DNA of 38,616 nucleotides from Apilactobacillus apisilvae (GCF_023380225.1 NZ_CP093364.1:1-38616); one strand, 5' to 3'; shown: positions 23,974 through 31,031, counted from the stretch's first letter. Numbers and translations: made by a program. Notes: generated by a model not told the origin, from the sequence alone.

Positions 23974-24365
23974 TGCACATTATTCACGGAATGTTGATGT
24001 ACCTTTTTGATGATAACGGACTGCACATTGTCCGCTGGTACTTAGTCATGGTTATGCTAGATACATTTTTAGGAACTGTACGCAGTGCCATGAAGTCCCA
24101 CCTTAGATCTAGAACTTATCTAAAAGGTATCTATATAAAATTGCTCAGTATAACTGGCATCATTGTAGCCAATGGCCTAGATGATATGTTGGTAAACTAC
24201 ATGAAAATCAACGTAGGTTTTGATGTTTCTGATATGTTTGCCGTGGCCTTAGTCGGTTATGAAGCCCTTTCTATCTTAGAAAATATGCACCAAATGGGCA
24301 TCTTTACCGGAAAATTACAGGATATATTAGACAAGTTCTTTGATGATTCTAAACCAAGTAAATAA
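23973..24365 (+). CDS. Holin, phage_holin_4-like
   Basis: 130 residues if started at ATG 23973, which directly follows the terminator T-run and has no ribosome binding site; ATG 23991 and 23997 are alternatives. There are hydrophobic segments at about 20-36 (IVRWYLVMVMLDTFLG), 53-68 (LLSITGIIVANGL) and 82-100 (DMFAVALVGYEALSIL). The LDTFLGTVRSAMKSHLRSRTYLKG motif (in LDTFLGTV and SRTYLKGIYIKL) is typical of the toxin-secretion/phage-lysis holin family. It forms membrane lesions to release the endolysin. The second holin-like gene follows. Confidence 0.78.
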   Translation: MHIIHGMLMYLFDDNGLHIVRWYLVMVMLDTFLGTVRSAMKSHLRSRTYLKGIYIKLLSITGIIVANGLDDMLVNYMKINVGFDVSDMFAVALVGYEALSILENMHQMGIFTGKLQDILDKFFDDSKPSK

Positions 24366-24383
24366 ATTTTAAGGAGAAATATT

Positions 24384-24866
24384 ATGCAAGATATGTTAAT
24401 TGATATTATTACCACCGTAGGAGTAGCAGGACTTTTAGTGATTTTAGGATTTTTAGCGAGATTGGCCAGTCGCTATCTAAAAGCGAAAGCTGATTCAACC
24501 GAAAATCTAAAACAAAAGCATGAACTAGAAATGGCCAGCGAGGGACTTAACTTTTTATCCAACGCCGCTGGATCATATGTAACTTATTTAGATAAATTCC
24601 AAGCGGGTGGCCAAGATAAAAAAGCTAAGGCGATTGGCCATTTAACCGAGGTTGCCAATAATCATGGTTTAAATGTTACTCCTGCCACTATGGACGGCAT
24701 GGTAGAACAAGCCCTTAATAATTTAAGAGTTAAGCAAGGCTTACCTGTACCCGATGGCACTAAACCAGTGGAACAAAAAGCATCAGAAAATAATAATGCT
24801 GATTTTATGAATCCAGATAATAATGGTGGCCAACATGAACCACTTAAACCGGGAGATGTTAAATAA
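24384..24866 (+). CDS. Holin, LL-H family
   Basis: 160 residues, ATG 24384 with AAGGAGAAA upstream. One N-terminal transmembrane segment (about 8-28, IITTVGVAGLLVILGFLARL) is followed by a long charged helix and an NLRVKQGLP motif near 133, the arrangement of phage_holin_LLH proteins of lactobacilli. The last 40 residues are disordered (asparagine and glycine). Together with the preceding holin it forms a two-holin system; its end overlaps the lysozyme start (ATAATG). Confidence 0.85.
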   Translation: MQDMLIDIITTVGVAGLLVILGFLARLASRYLKAKADSTENLKQKHELEMASEGLNFLSNAAGSYVTYLDKFQAGGQDKKAKAIGHLTEVANNHGLNVTPATMDGMVEQALNNLRVKQGLPVPDGTKPVEQKASENNNADFMNPDNNGGQHEPLKPGDVK

Positions 24867-25657
24867 TGAAAATTAGAGCCGATTTAGCAGTTTATCAAGG
24901 TAGTACGGAAGGATATATTAAAGAACTCAAACGTAACCACGGAGTTACCTTTACCAGCGTGCAATTATCATATGGAGATAACCCCTATTTTGATAATCGC
25001 AATAGCGTTGGCCAAATATATAATTCATGGAAAGTATTGGGGCAAGTGGGAGCATATCATTTTTATTTAGGCGATCCCGTCCCAGAAGCTAAACACTTCT
25101 TAGCACGTGTTAATCAACATAAGCTAGATAAAGATACCGAATTAATGTTGGATGTTGAAGGCAATTTAAGTGGTAATGTAGTCGCTCAAATTAATACATT
25201 TCTAGATATTTTATACAACGCTGGATTCCATAATTTAGCAGTATATTATAGTGAAACCTTTGGTTTAAATAATAACTATAAATTATTACACCACCACCCT
25301 AAAATTTGGGTGGCTAGTTATAGTCATAAACCTAATTGCTACTTTGATGTATGGCAATATACACAATCTGCTCAGACTTCAAGCGGTGGCTTAGATTTAA
25401 GTTATGATTATTCCAAAGATACCACTCTAGCTCCAGATACTTATGTTAAAACCACTAAGAAAGGAAAACTCTTTAAAGTGATTGCTGATGGTGGTTTAGC
25501 AGTAAGTCGAGATGTGGCTCTCAAACACCATCGAACAGTTTACTTTGGTAAAAACTCACAAGTATATGGATCAGTAGTACCATATGGAAAAGCAACCAGA
25601 GTTAAGACCAAGTTAGGTTACATTAGTGGTAACACCAAGTGGGTTAAATTAATTTAA
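24866..25657 (+). CDS. Endolysin, GH25 muramidase with SH3-like wall-binding end
   Basis: 263 residues, ATG 24866 coupled to the holin stop. The GH25 fold is clear: DLAVYQG at residues 5-11, SVQLSYG, GAYHFYLGDP, the catalytic acidic pair in ELMLDVEG (about residues 92-99) and WQYTQ near 170. Residues about 195-263 are a beta-rich SH3/DUF5776-like domain (KGKLFKVIADGGLAVS ... GYISGNTKWVKLI) expected to bind the cell wall. It cuts the muramic acid-glucosamine bond. There is no signal peptide, so export depends on the holins. Confidence 0.92.
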   Translation: MKIRADLAVYQGSTEGYIKELKRNHGVTFTSVQLSYGDNPYFDNRNSVGQIYNSWKVLGQVGAYHFYLGDPVPEAKHFLARVNQHKLDKDTELMLDVEGNLSGNVVAQINTFLDILYNAGFHNLAVYYSETFGLNNNYKLLHHHPKIWVASYSHKPNCYFDVWQYTQSAQTSSGGLDLSYDYSKDTTLAPDTYVKTTKKGKLFKVIADGGLAVSRDVALKHHRTVYFGKNSQVYGSVVPYGKATRVKTKLGYISGNTKWVKLI

Positions 25658-25666
25658 TAGACAAGC

Positions 25667-25708
25667 AAAAGAGGCCATTCCTATTCATTTAGGGATGGCC
25701 TCTTTTTA
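25667..25708. terminator. Bidirectional terminator between endolysin and abiH
   Basis: A 16-bp stem with one G-T wobble: AAAAGAGGCCATTCCT (25667-25682) and its complement at 25691-25706, flanked by A-run and T-run. It ends late transcription on the plus strand and the rep-abiH transcript on the minus strand. The abiH stop codon lies in the T-run. Confidence 0.9.
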
Positions 25709-27352
25709 TTTTCTATATTTTTTAATAAACTCATCAGCATTATAAGTAGGTATTAAATCATCTATATTTATAACTCTTAATCTACCTTCTGTTATCATCT
25801 TTTGTAATAAATTATTACCATGATTAATATTATCTAATGTTTTTCCATAATCATTAATCATTTTGAAAATTTTGTCATTTTGCTTTTTTATTTGTTTAGC
25901 GTTAAGCCTTACATAATCTTTACTATCCATAAGTTGTACGTCAAATTCATCATAATGAATAGAATAAACAAATTCTAAAGAAATAGGGTTATTATATATG
26001 TCATAATAATCAAATATAGCTTGGAAATATGAATAATCAGCACTTCCTAAAGAATGACCAAAGAATCTAATTTTTTTTATTTCTTCGTCCAAAATCGTAT
26101 TATATTCATTTTTACTATCTATACCACTAAAATCCATTATTCTTCTGGCTTTTGTGAATTCATCTATATTCTCTTTTAAGGTTATATTTTCATTGAAAAT
26201 TTTCAAACCTTCTTTAGAAATTTCATTATAATAATTGGCATCTATTCCTAGAATAATAGAGCTTTTCATATATCTAGATTTGCTTTTAATATTTCCATGA
26301 ATGTTTCTTGTGTGTATGATGTTGAAAGGCTTCATTGATGAAAATCTTTTGAATTTATCTTTAGCTATTACTTTATCTTTATCTTTGTCTTTGTCTTTGT
26401 CTTTTTCTAGAGGAATTTCCATAGTAACATCTTTATTTTTAAAATCGCTAATTGATGGCTTAGTATAATTAAAATCTAAAACATTTACATTATCTCCGCA
26501 AGATAACATAGAAAATAGATTGTAATTTAATCTATCATATAGTCTTTTGCCAAAAATATCATCAATAGGATCTTCTTTATTTCTTTTATCAACCGCTTTG
26601 ATTATATATTTTTCAAAAGAGTTTTCAAACTTATTCAATTCTTCAAAAAGAAAATCATAAATATTATCATAACTTTCTAGTCCAAAATATCTCATTGCTA
26701 TTACAAATATTACTAATAAATCATGGTTATCAAAATAATTCCCTATATATTTAGGATCTAAATCCCTTAATTCATTTACAGTTTCATCTGGGAATGGTCT
26801 TTTAAATACTATTTTTTCTTTGTCTATTTTTACTTTTTTCATTAAAGAATCAAATAACATTGCTGCAGATTCTTTTTCTTCTTTTTGTGGAACTAAGAAT
26901 TTTTTAATAGTTAATTCAACATCATACCAATTTGGATTTTCTTTTTTTAAACCATTTATTAGTAATATGTCCCAAAAATTTAAATTATCTAAATCAAAAG
27001 AATTATTACCAAAAATACTTTTATCATTTATTACAGATTTTTTTCCTAATTCTGTTAGCTTAATCTTAAAATCATAATTGTTACTCATAATTTCATTATC
27101 AATTTTATCAATAAACACTGGGTATATATATCTGTAATGATCTAAGTAAACAGAAGATTCATTATTATCATACATATCGTAACTACCCACTTTTTCAATA
27201 ATATTTTCTTTATAAAATTCAATAAATTTAACAAGTTGTTTTTTATAATCTTCTTTCTTATTTAGGTAATCTTCAAATGAAGATTTTAATCCACAATATA
27301 AGTCTGCTCCATTACCTATTACTAATAATGTTTCAACATTTTCTTTTTTCAT
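25706..27352 (-). CDS. abiH: AbiH-family abortive infection protein
   Basis: 548 residues, ATG 27352 with GGAGAA upstream. The N-terminal VIGNGADLYCGLKSSFEDYL is the AbiH hallmark (GNGFDLxxGLxTxYxDFL), and the C-terminal FFGHSLGSADYSYFQAIFDYYD matches the second family motif (FFGHSL). LDFNYTKP in the middle also fits. A low-complexity lysine-aspartate stretch at about residue 316-327 is encoded by a 6-bp tandem repeat. AbiH proteins were described as phage-resistance genes of Lactococcus and act after phage infection; the target is not established. The gene follows repA by 15 nt in the same direction, so it is probably cotranscribed with the replication initiator. Confidence 0.9.
   Translation of the reverse strand: MKKENVETLLVIGNGADLYCGLKSSFEDYLNKKEDYKKQLVKFIEFYKENIIEKVGSYDMYDNNESSVYLDHYRYIYPVFIDKIDNEIMSNNYDFKIKLTELGKKSVINDKSIFGNNSFDLDNLNFWDILLINGLKKENPNWYDVELTIKKFLVPQKEEKESAAMLFDSLMKKVKIDKEKIVFKRPFPDETVNELRDLDPKYIGNYFDNHDLLVIFVIAMRYFGLESYDNIYDFLFEELNKFENSFEKYIIKAVDKRNKEDPIDDIFGKRLYDRLNYNLFSMLSCGDNVNVLDFNYTKPSISDFKNKDVTMEIPLEKDKDKDKDKDKVIAKDKFKRFSSMKPFNIIHTRNIHGNIKSKSRYMKSSIILGIDANYYNEISKEGLKIFNENITLKENIDEFTKARRIMDFSGIDSKNEYNTILDEEIKKIRFFGHSLGSADYSYFQAIFDYYDIYNNPISLEFVYSIHYDEFDVQLMDSKDYVRLNAKQIKKQNDKIFKMINDYGKTLDNINHGNNLLQKMITEGRLRVINIDDLIPTYNADEFIKKYRK
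26371..26406 (-). repeat. Six-unit 6-bp microsatellite in abiH
   Basis: On the plus strand six consecutive hexamers: CTTTAT twice, CTTTGT three times, CTTTTT once. On the coding strand they encode alternating Lys-Asp. The 6-bp unit keeps the frame, so slippage would change the length of the linker and not the frame. Confidence 0.85.
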
Positions 27353-27367
27353 ATATTTATTCTCCTA

Positions 27368-28276
27368 TTACTTATCTAACTTGATTATAGGGATATTAAA
27401 TCCTCTAGTGTTTTTATATAGTTCAGCTTGTCTTTCAATACTCATATATCCACCTACTGCATCTGTAAAGAATTCATGCAATGATTTAGTGATATAACCA
27501 GCAACATTTTTAATATACTTAGTGCATCTAGTTTTAATAATTAATGATTTCATAAATTCAGTTAGTTCTGGCATTAAACTAATGTTATTTTCAAATCTAA
27601 GGGCTTCTTTAGCCTCTGGTTTACCATTTTTTACTAATTTAGCTATGACTGTTTTTTTAGCTTTAAAAATCAATTTTGCATAATTATAAAGCACACCTGT
27701 ATTCTCAGAATACTTAACCAAGATGTTAATTAAATCGTGGCCAAAACATGCTTTTTGCTTTAATGAATTTACAAGATTTTGCATTCTATCTAAACCAGAT
27801 ACATGAATAGTTTTATTTTCTTCAGTACCCACTTCAGTTTTTGACATAGCAATTTGCTCATTTTTTGATGATTTACATGTTACATTTGTTTCATTTGTAT
27901 ATGATTGTTTAAATTTAGTTTGGTTCATATTGCAATTTGCGTTTTCCGTACTTGCATTTTGCGTATCAAGGCCTGAATTTACATCGTTGTATTTTGGCAA
28001 ATAATAAATGCTTGCTGCGTTTTTTTGTCTCTTAACTTTTATCCAGCCTCTATCTTCGATTACTTTTAAAGATCTAGTTATTGTATCTACTGAAACATTA
28101 ATTTTAGATGCTAGAGATGAACGTAAATATTTCACGAAAACTACTCCGTCTTCTATCCAACCATTTTTAACACTTAAATTCCCATAATCGTATAGATGAG
28201 ATAAGATTGAAACTTCTGTAGGTCTAAATCCAGCTTTTTCAAATTCTGTATAGTTCTTAATAAATTGACTGTTCAT
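27368..28276 (-). CDS. repA: Plasmid-type replication initiator, RepA_N-like
   Basis: About 302 residues; ATG 28276 is chosen over the in-frame start at 28309 because AGGAGAT precedes it. The N-terminal 100 residues form a winged helix: RPTEVSILSHLYDYGNLS, then VKNGWIEDGVVFVKYLRSSLASKINVSVDTITRSLKVIEDRGWI (in shorter parts KYLRSSLASKINVS and DTITRSLKVIEDRGWI). This is the RepA_N pattern (S-x-K-N-G-W, then an HTH). A long polar linker (about 105-160) leads to a C-terminal helical region. It would start plasmid replication, with the origin usually inside the gene. A long leader with an antisense RNA lies upstream. It heads the repA-abiH operon. A DnaD-like initiator elsewhere shows it is not the lytic one. 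Confidence 0.72.
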   Translation of the reverse strand: MNSQFIKNYTEFEKAGFRPTEVSILSHLYDYGNLSVKNGWIEDGVVFVKYLRSSLASKINVSVDTITRSLKVIEDRGWIKVKRQKNAASIYYLPKYNDVNSGLDTQNASTENANCNMNQTKFKQSYTNETNVTCKSSKNEQIAMSKTEVGTEENKTIHVSGLDRMQNLVNSLKQKACFGHDLINILVKYSENTGVLYNYAKLIFKAKKTVIAKLVKNGKPEAKEALRFENNISLMPELTEFMKSLIIKTRCTKYIKNVAGYITKSLHEFFTDAVGGYMSIERQAELYKNTRGFNIPIIKLDK

Positions 28277-28291
28277 TGTAATATCTCCTAT

Positions 28292-28319
28292 TTGATATTC
28301 ACAATTCACATGCTATAAT
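28292..28319 (+). promoter_or_regulatory. Promoter of antisense RNA opposite repA leader
   Basis: -35 TTGATA (28292-28297), 16 bp, -10 TATAAT (28314-28319), with an extended TGC before the -10. It points away from repA on the plus strand and would start RNA at about 28326. Confidence 0.7.
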
Positions 28320-28325
28320 ATGTAT

Positions 28326-28410
28326 ATGAGTTGAAAACATATCAGTGCCTTTTGTGCATTGTAAATATTTTTATTTAGAAGTTATCCACTCCAATGGATA
28401 GCTTCTTTTT
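28326..28410 (+). ncRNA. Predicted countertranscribed copy-control RNA
   Basis: About 85-90 nt from the promoter at 28292-28319 to a strong terminator: AGAAGTTATCCA (28377-28388), loop, TGGATAGCTTCT (28395-28406, one G-T wobble), then T's. It is complementary to the repA mRNA leader, which should begin near 28419 from the minus-strand promoter at 28426-28453. Antisense RNAs opposite rep leaders control copy number in RepA_N plasmids such as pSK41. No protein is encoded. Confidence 0.65.
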
Positions 28411-28425
28411 GTTTATGCCTATAAT

Positions 28426-28453
28426 AATATACTGCTGGTTAAGTATATGTCAA
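28426..28453 (-). promoter_or_regulatory. repA-abiH operon promoter
   Basis: On the minus strand: TTGACA (28453-28448), 16 bp, TATATT (28431-28426). It predicts a start near 28419 and a leader of about 140 nt before the repA ATG. The leader contains the hairpin that is the complement of the antisense RNA terminator. Confidence 0.65.
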
Positions 28454-28468
28454 ACTTTATTTTTATTT

Positions 28469-28541
28469 GTATACATGTATACAAATCTACAAGGATACAT
28501 GTATGCAAATCTACAAGGATGCATGTATACATATTTATTTG
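28469..28541. repeat. parS-like 24-bp direct repeats, left cluster A
   Basis: Three tandem units of 24-25 bp starting 28469, 28494 and 28518. Each has the palindromic core (A/G)TACATGTAT(A/G)C followed by AAATCTACAAG, the third more degenerate. They lie between the rep and par promoters. Similar repeats lie at 28597-28655 and 29857-29922, so the sites flank the parA operon, as expected for a centromere bound by the small partner protein. Confidence 0.7.
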
Positions 28542-28596
28542 TTATTTTCTTATTGCTACTAATTCAACATTATTAAGCCTATGAAATCTCTCTAAA

Positions 28597-28655
28597 TGTA
28601 TACAAGTAGACACGAATACAAAGATACATGTATACAAATATACTTGTATACATTT
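28597..28655. repeat. parS-like repeats, left cluster B at the par promoter
   Basis: Contains ATGTATACAAGTAGAC, then GATACATGTATACAAATATAC and CTTGTATACAT. The last element overlaps the -35 box of the parA promoter (28644-28649), so binding would repress the operon. Confidence 0.65.
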
Positions 28656-28672
28656 TTCAAAAGATATATAAT
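28644..28672 (+). promoter_or_regulatory. parA operon promoter
   Basis: -35 TTGTAT (28644-28649), 17 bp, -10 TATAAT (28667-28672). The -35 box lies inside the last parS-like repeat. Confidence 0.65.
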
Positions 28673-28704
28673 TGAATTAATCAATTAAAAAGGTGGATAA
28701 TTTT

Positions 28705-29520
28705 ATGGCAAAAATAGTTACTTTTGGTAATTTTAAAGGTGGAACAGGTAAAACCACTAATAGTTGTATGATAGCTTACCAACTATCTAAGAAAGGTAAA
28801 AAAGTTTTAGTAGCAGATTTAGATCCACAGGCTAACGCTACTTCTCTTTATTTAAATACTAAGCAATCTCAAACAAATGAAGTAGTTAAATTTGATACTA
28901 CATTAATGAGTGCGGTTAGTGATGGAGATATTTCTTCGATCATAACTAAAATTAAAGATAACTTGTATTTACTACCTAGTTTTGCTGATTTTACTTCTTA
29001 TCCTTTATTTTTAGAAAAAACTTATCCAGATAGCCAAAAAGATAGAGCAATGCATTTTTCTAAGTTATTAAAGCCTTTTGAAGATGAATTTGACTATATT
29101 ATTATTGATACTCCTCCTACAGTATCCTTATATACAGATTCTGCTTTAATGGCATCAGATAACATTGTCTTAGTTTTACAAACACAAGAACGTTCTTATG
29201 CTGGATGTGAAGCATTTATTGAATATTTAAATGAATTAATAACAAACTATGATGCTGAATACAGAATTGCTGGAATATTACCAGTTCTTCTAAAGAATAA
29301 TTCTCAAGTTGATAAAATGATTCTTAATCAAGCAAAAGAAGAATTTCATTCATCTAACATGTTCAAAAGTATTGTTAAGAATATGGAAAGATTAAAGAGA
29401 TACGACATTATAGGAATTACAGATCCAGACTGCAAAAATCAAAAGAATGATATGCATGATAGAAGAGTTAATGCTCTATACAGTAAAATAACTGATGAAT
29501 TCATTGAAAGGGTTGAATAA
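28705..29520 (+). CDS. parA: ParA-type partition ATPase
   Basis: About 271 residues. ATG 28705 is chosen over GTG 28693 because AAAGGTGG ends at 28696. The deviant Walker A box FKGGTGKTTNS, the A' motif VLVADLDPQANAT and the Walker B YIIIDTPPT are all present, with the DTPP signature of ParA/MinD ATPases. It has no N-terminal HTH, so it is a type Ib-like ParA. It would bind the nucleoid and pull sister copies apart, working with the small partner encoded 4 nt downstream and the flanking repeats. Its presence in a phage region points to stable low-copy extrachromosomal maintenance. Confidence 0.93.
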   Translation: MAKIVTFGNFKGGTGKTTNSCMIAYQLSKKGKKVLVADLDPQANATSLYLNTKQSQTNEVVKFDTTLMSAVSDGDISSIITKIKDNLYLLPSFADFTSYPLFLEKTYPDSQKDRAMHFSKLLKPFEDEFDYIIIDTPPTVSLYTDSALMASDNIVLVLQTQERSYAGCEAFIEYLNELITNYDAEYRIAGILPVLLKNNSQVDKMILNQAKEEFHSSNMFKSIVKNMERLKRYDIIGITDPDCKNQKNDMHDRRVNALYSKITDEFIERVE

Positions 29521-29524
29521 ATAA

Positions 29525-29860
29525 ATGGCAACTAAGGGAGAAGAATTATTAACTGCACAAATGAAAAAGCATAGAGAAAATAACCCATTTCCTAAGAATA
29601 CTTTTTCAAGAGAAGAATTACCTACAAACAATAAAGTCAAAAATTTAGAAAAAAATAGAGGTAAAGAAAAATCTACTACTATTCGTTGTTCCTTAGATAC
29701 TGCAAATTCATTAAAAGCATTATCTGATGTTCTAGCTTTGGGAAGTATGAATGATCTAATTGATGAGATGCTTTATAGTAAAATAGATGAACTTACTGCA
29801 GAACAAAAGGGTGAGTATAAAGCCATGAAAAAGATTATTGAAAACAAAAAGAAAAAGTAG
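29525..29860 (+). CDS. Small ParB-like centromere-binding protein
   Basis: 111 residues, ATG 29525, 4 nt after the parA stop. The first 55 residues are basic and probably disordered. Residues about 55-85, TTIRCSLDTANSLKALSDVLALGSMNDLIDEML (motifs STTIRCSLDTA and SMNDLIDEML), read as a ribbon-helix-helix. The end is lysine-rich. Small RHH proteins next to a type Ib ParA usually bind the parS repeats and stimulate the ATPase; no typical ParB domain is present. Confidence 0.75.
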   Translation: MATKGEELLTAQMKKHRENNPFPKNTFSREELPTNNKVKNLEKNRGKEKSTTIRCSLDTANSLKALSDVLALGSMNDLIDEMLYSKIDELTAEQKGEYKAMKKIIENKKKK

Positions 29861-29922
29861 ACTAGTATACTAATCTACAAAAATACATGTATACACGTAT
29901 ACAAATCTACATGTATATATAA
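29857..29922. repeat. parS-like repeats, right cluster
   Basis: GTAGACTAGTATACTAATC, then AATACATGTATACACGTATAC and AAATCTACATGTATATAT, made of the same ACATGTATAC/AATCTAC elements as the left clusters. It lies between the partition gene and the next gene, and may also act as an operator for that gene. Confidence 0.65.
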
Positions 29923-29935
29923 GGAGATGCTTAAA

Positions 29936-30523
29936 ATGTCAATTGAACAATATGATAATTATAAAGTAAATAAAGTATCATCAGATGAGCGTTTTAATTT
30001 GATTATTAAGTTAAATCAGAGTGGTACTAAAAAAGCTAGAGTTTTAATGATGAATCCTAGCTATGCTAATACAGTTTTGTCTGATCCTACTACTAACCTT
30101 GTTATCAATAAATTAAAAAGTGAAGAACCTGAGTATAAAGAAGTTGAAATACTTAATGTTTCTCCTAAAATCACTCCTCAACCATTCGAATTATTAATGC
30201 TAGATAATGAAGAAGAACAATATAATATTCATTATCTTTGTAAGAAAATGACCGATAAAAATTACGATTTATTTTTTGCTACTGGTAATATTATTCAGAA
30301 TAGTCCTAATGATGTTCAAGATCAGATGAGAAATATGTATCAAGCAGTTTTAAAAAAATTAGAGCCAATACAAGAACAATATAATATATACACTTATGGC
30401 TTAACAGAAATATACGGAAAACACATATCAAGAGATACTGGCAATCTTTCCTCATCAAAAACACCAGTTAGTATTGACCATGATGATAATAAATATAAAG
30501 ATAAATATTACTTAACAAAATAG
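29936..30523 (+). CDS. DUF1643-like protein
   Basis: About 195 residues. ATG 29936 is used because AAGGAG (29921-29926) sits 9 nt before it and an earlier ATG at 29927 overlaps that site. The segment ARVLMMNPSYANTVLSDPTT with LVINKL fits the DUF1643 pattern (V-M-x-N-P-S-x-A, D-P-T). The family has no established function and is often on plasmids. The gene is in the parA direction with the parS-like cluster as its leader, so it belongs to the maintenance region. It might be a stabilisation factor; this is not shown. Confidence 0.65.
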   Translation: MSIEQYDNYKVNKVSSDERFNLIIKLNQSGTKKARVLMMNPSYANTVLSDPTTNLVINKLKSEEPEYKEVEILNVSPKITPQPFELLMLDNEEEQYNIHYLCKKMTDKNYDLFFATGNIIQNSPNDVQDQMRNMYQAVLKKLEPIQEQYNIYTYGLTEIYGKHISRDTGNLSSSKTPVSIDHDDNKYKDKYYLTK

Positions 30524-30649
30524 TGTGGAATATTAAAGTTGATCAAGAATGATTGAATTTTTATTTTACCCATGCTTGCAAACCGTTAGAACCATTTTAT
30601 AAAAATATTAATGCTGATTTGTCGGTAATTATAAGAGTAATTTGTTTAA
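30524..30649. other. Gap between the DUF1643-like gene and the TA locus
   Basis: About 125 bp, AT-rich, with no convincing gene, terminator or repeat. A short plus-strand frame crosses it into the antitoxin RNA region and is not credible as a gene. Confidence 0.4.
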
Positions 30650-30678
30650 TTGATAAATGTGGTAATGTGTTGTATACT
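30650..30678 (+). promoter_or_regulatory. Promoter of the antitoxin RNA
   Basis: -35 TTGATA (30650-30655), 17 bp, -10 TATACT (30673-30678). It is one of the closest matches to consensus in the window and has no protein gene downstream. Confidence 0.75.
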
Positions 30679-30684
30679 ATTAAT

Positions 30685-30806
30685 ACAAAAAAGAAGTCCT
30701 GCTGCACACAGGACTTCCGAGTAAAGCCGTTTAAGACGGTGACCACTTTTAGTTAATTGATAAAATTAACCGCTAGCTCGTCACAGCTAAGGCGGTTATT
30801 TTTTTT
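30685..30806 (+). ncRNA. Antisense antitoxin RNA of the type I TA locus
   Basis: About 120 nt. It begins with a perfect hairpin GAAGTCCTG...CAGGACTTC (30693-30717), then GCCGTTTAAGACGGT, and ends in a terminator (AACCGCTAGC 30768-30777 pairing with GCTAAGGCGGTT 30786-30797, then T's). Its 3' end overlaps that of the convergent toxin message, so both share the stem. This layout is that of type I systems with Hol-Tox/TxpA- and Fst-like toxins, in which the constitutive unstable RNA pairs with the toxin mRNA. Confidence 0.7.
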
Positions 30807-30900
30807 GATTGTTTTTTACAATCTCAACAACTAATGCAATGAGGGCAACAATAAAGGTGCCAAACATTAACATTAATTGTAAAGCGTCTGCAACAGACAC
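30796..30900 (-). CDS. Hol-Tox type I toxin
   Basis: 34 residues from GTG 30900, with AAAGGAG 8 nt upstream. It begins (M)SVADALQLMLMFG, has a single hydrophobic helix (QLMLMFGTFIVALIALVVEIV) and ends in a charged KNNQKK tail. It matches the small putative holin-like toxin family common on Lactobacillus plasmids and chromosomes. It would insert in the membrane when the antitoxin RNA is lost, which kills or stalls cells that lose the element. Its stop lies in the shared terminator. Confidence 0.82.
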   Translation of the reverse strand: MSVADALQLMLMFGTFIVALIALVVEIVKNNQKK

Positions 30901-31003
30901 TTTGGCTGCTCCTTTCTTTAGGATAGATGAATAATACAGTTATAAAACCATACGCACCACTTCCTTTGGAGTAGCCACCGCCTTAACTTCTTTACAAATT
31001 ATT

Positions 31004-31031
31004 ATTATACATGAAATTAAGCGACTTTAAA
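31004..31031 (-). promoter_or_regulatory. Toxin mRNA promoter
   Basis: On the minus strand: TTTAAA (31031-31026), 16 bp, TATAAT (31009-31004). The leader of about 95 nt contains an AAGGCGGTGGC stretch whose TAAGGCGGT also occurs near the end of the antitoxin RNA. Confidence 0.5.

Noticed and set aside
28394..28576. Plus-strand reading frame of 60 codons with hydrophobic and repeated MYTNLQG-type sequence
   Set aside because: It runs over the antisense RNA terminator, the rep promoter and the parS-like repeats; the repeated peptide is the repeat DNA translated. No ribosome binding site.
30553..30756. Plus-strand frame of 67 codons before the TA locus
   Set aside because: It crosses the antitoxin promoter and the first part of the antitoxin RNA and has no ribosome binding site or family pattern.
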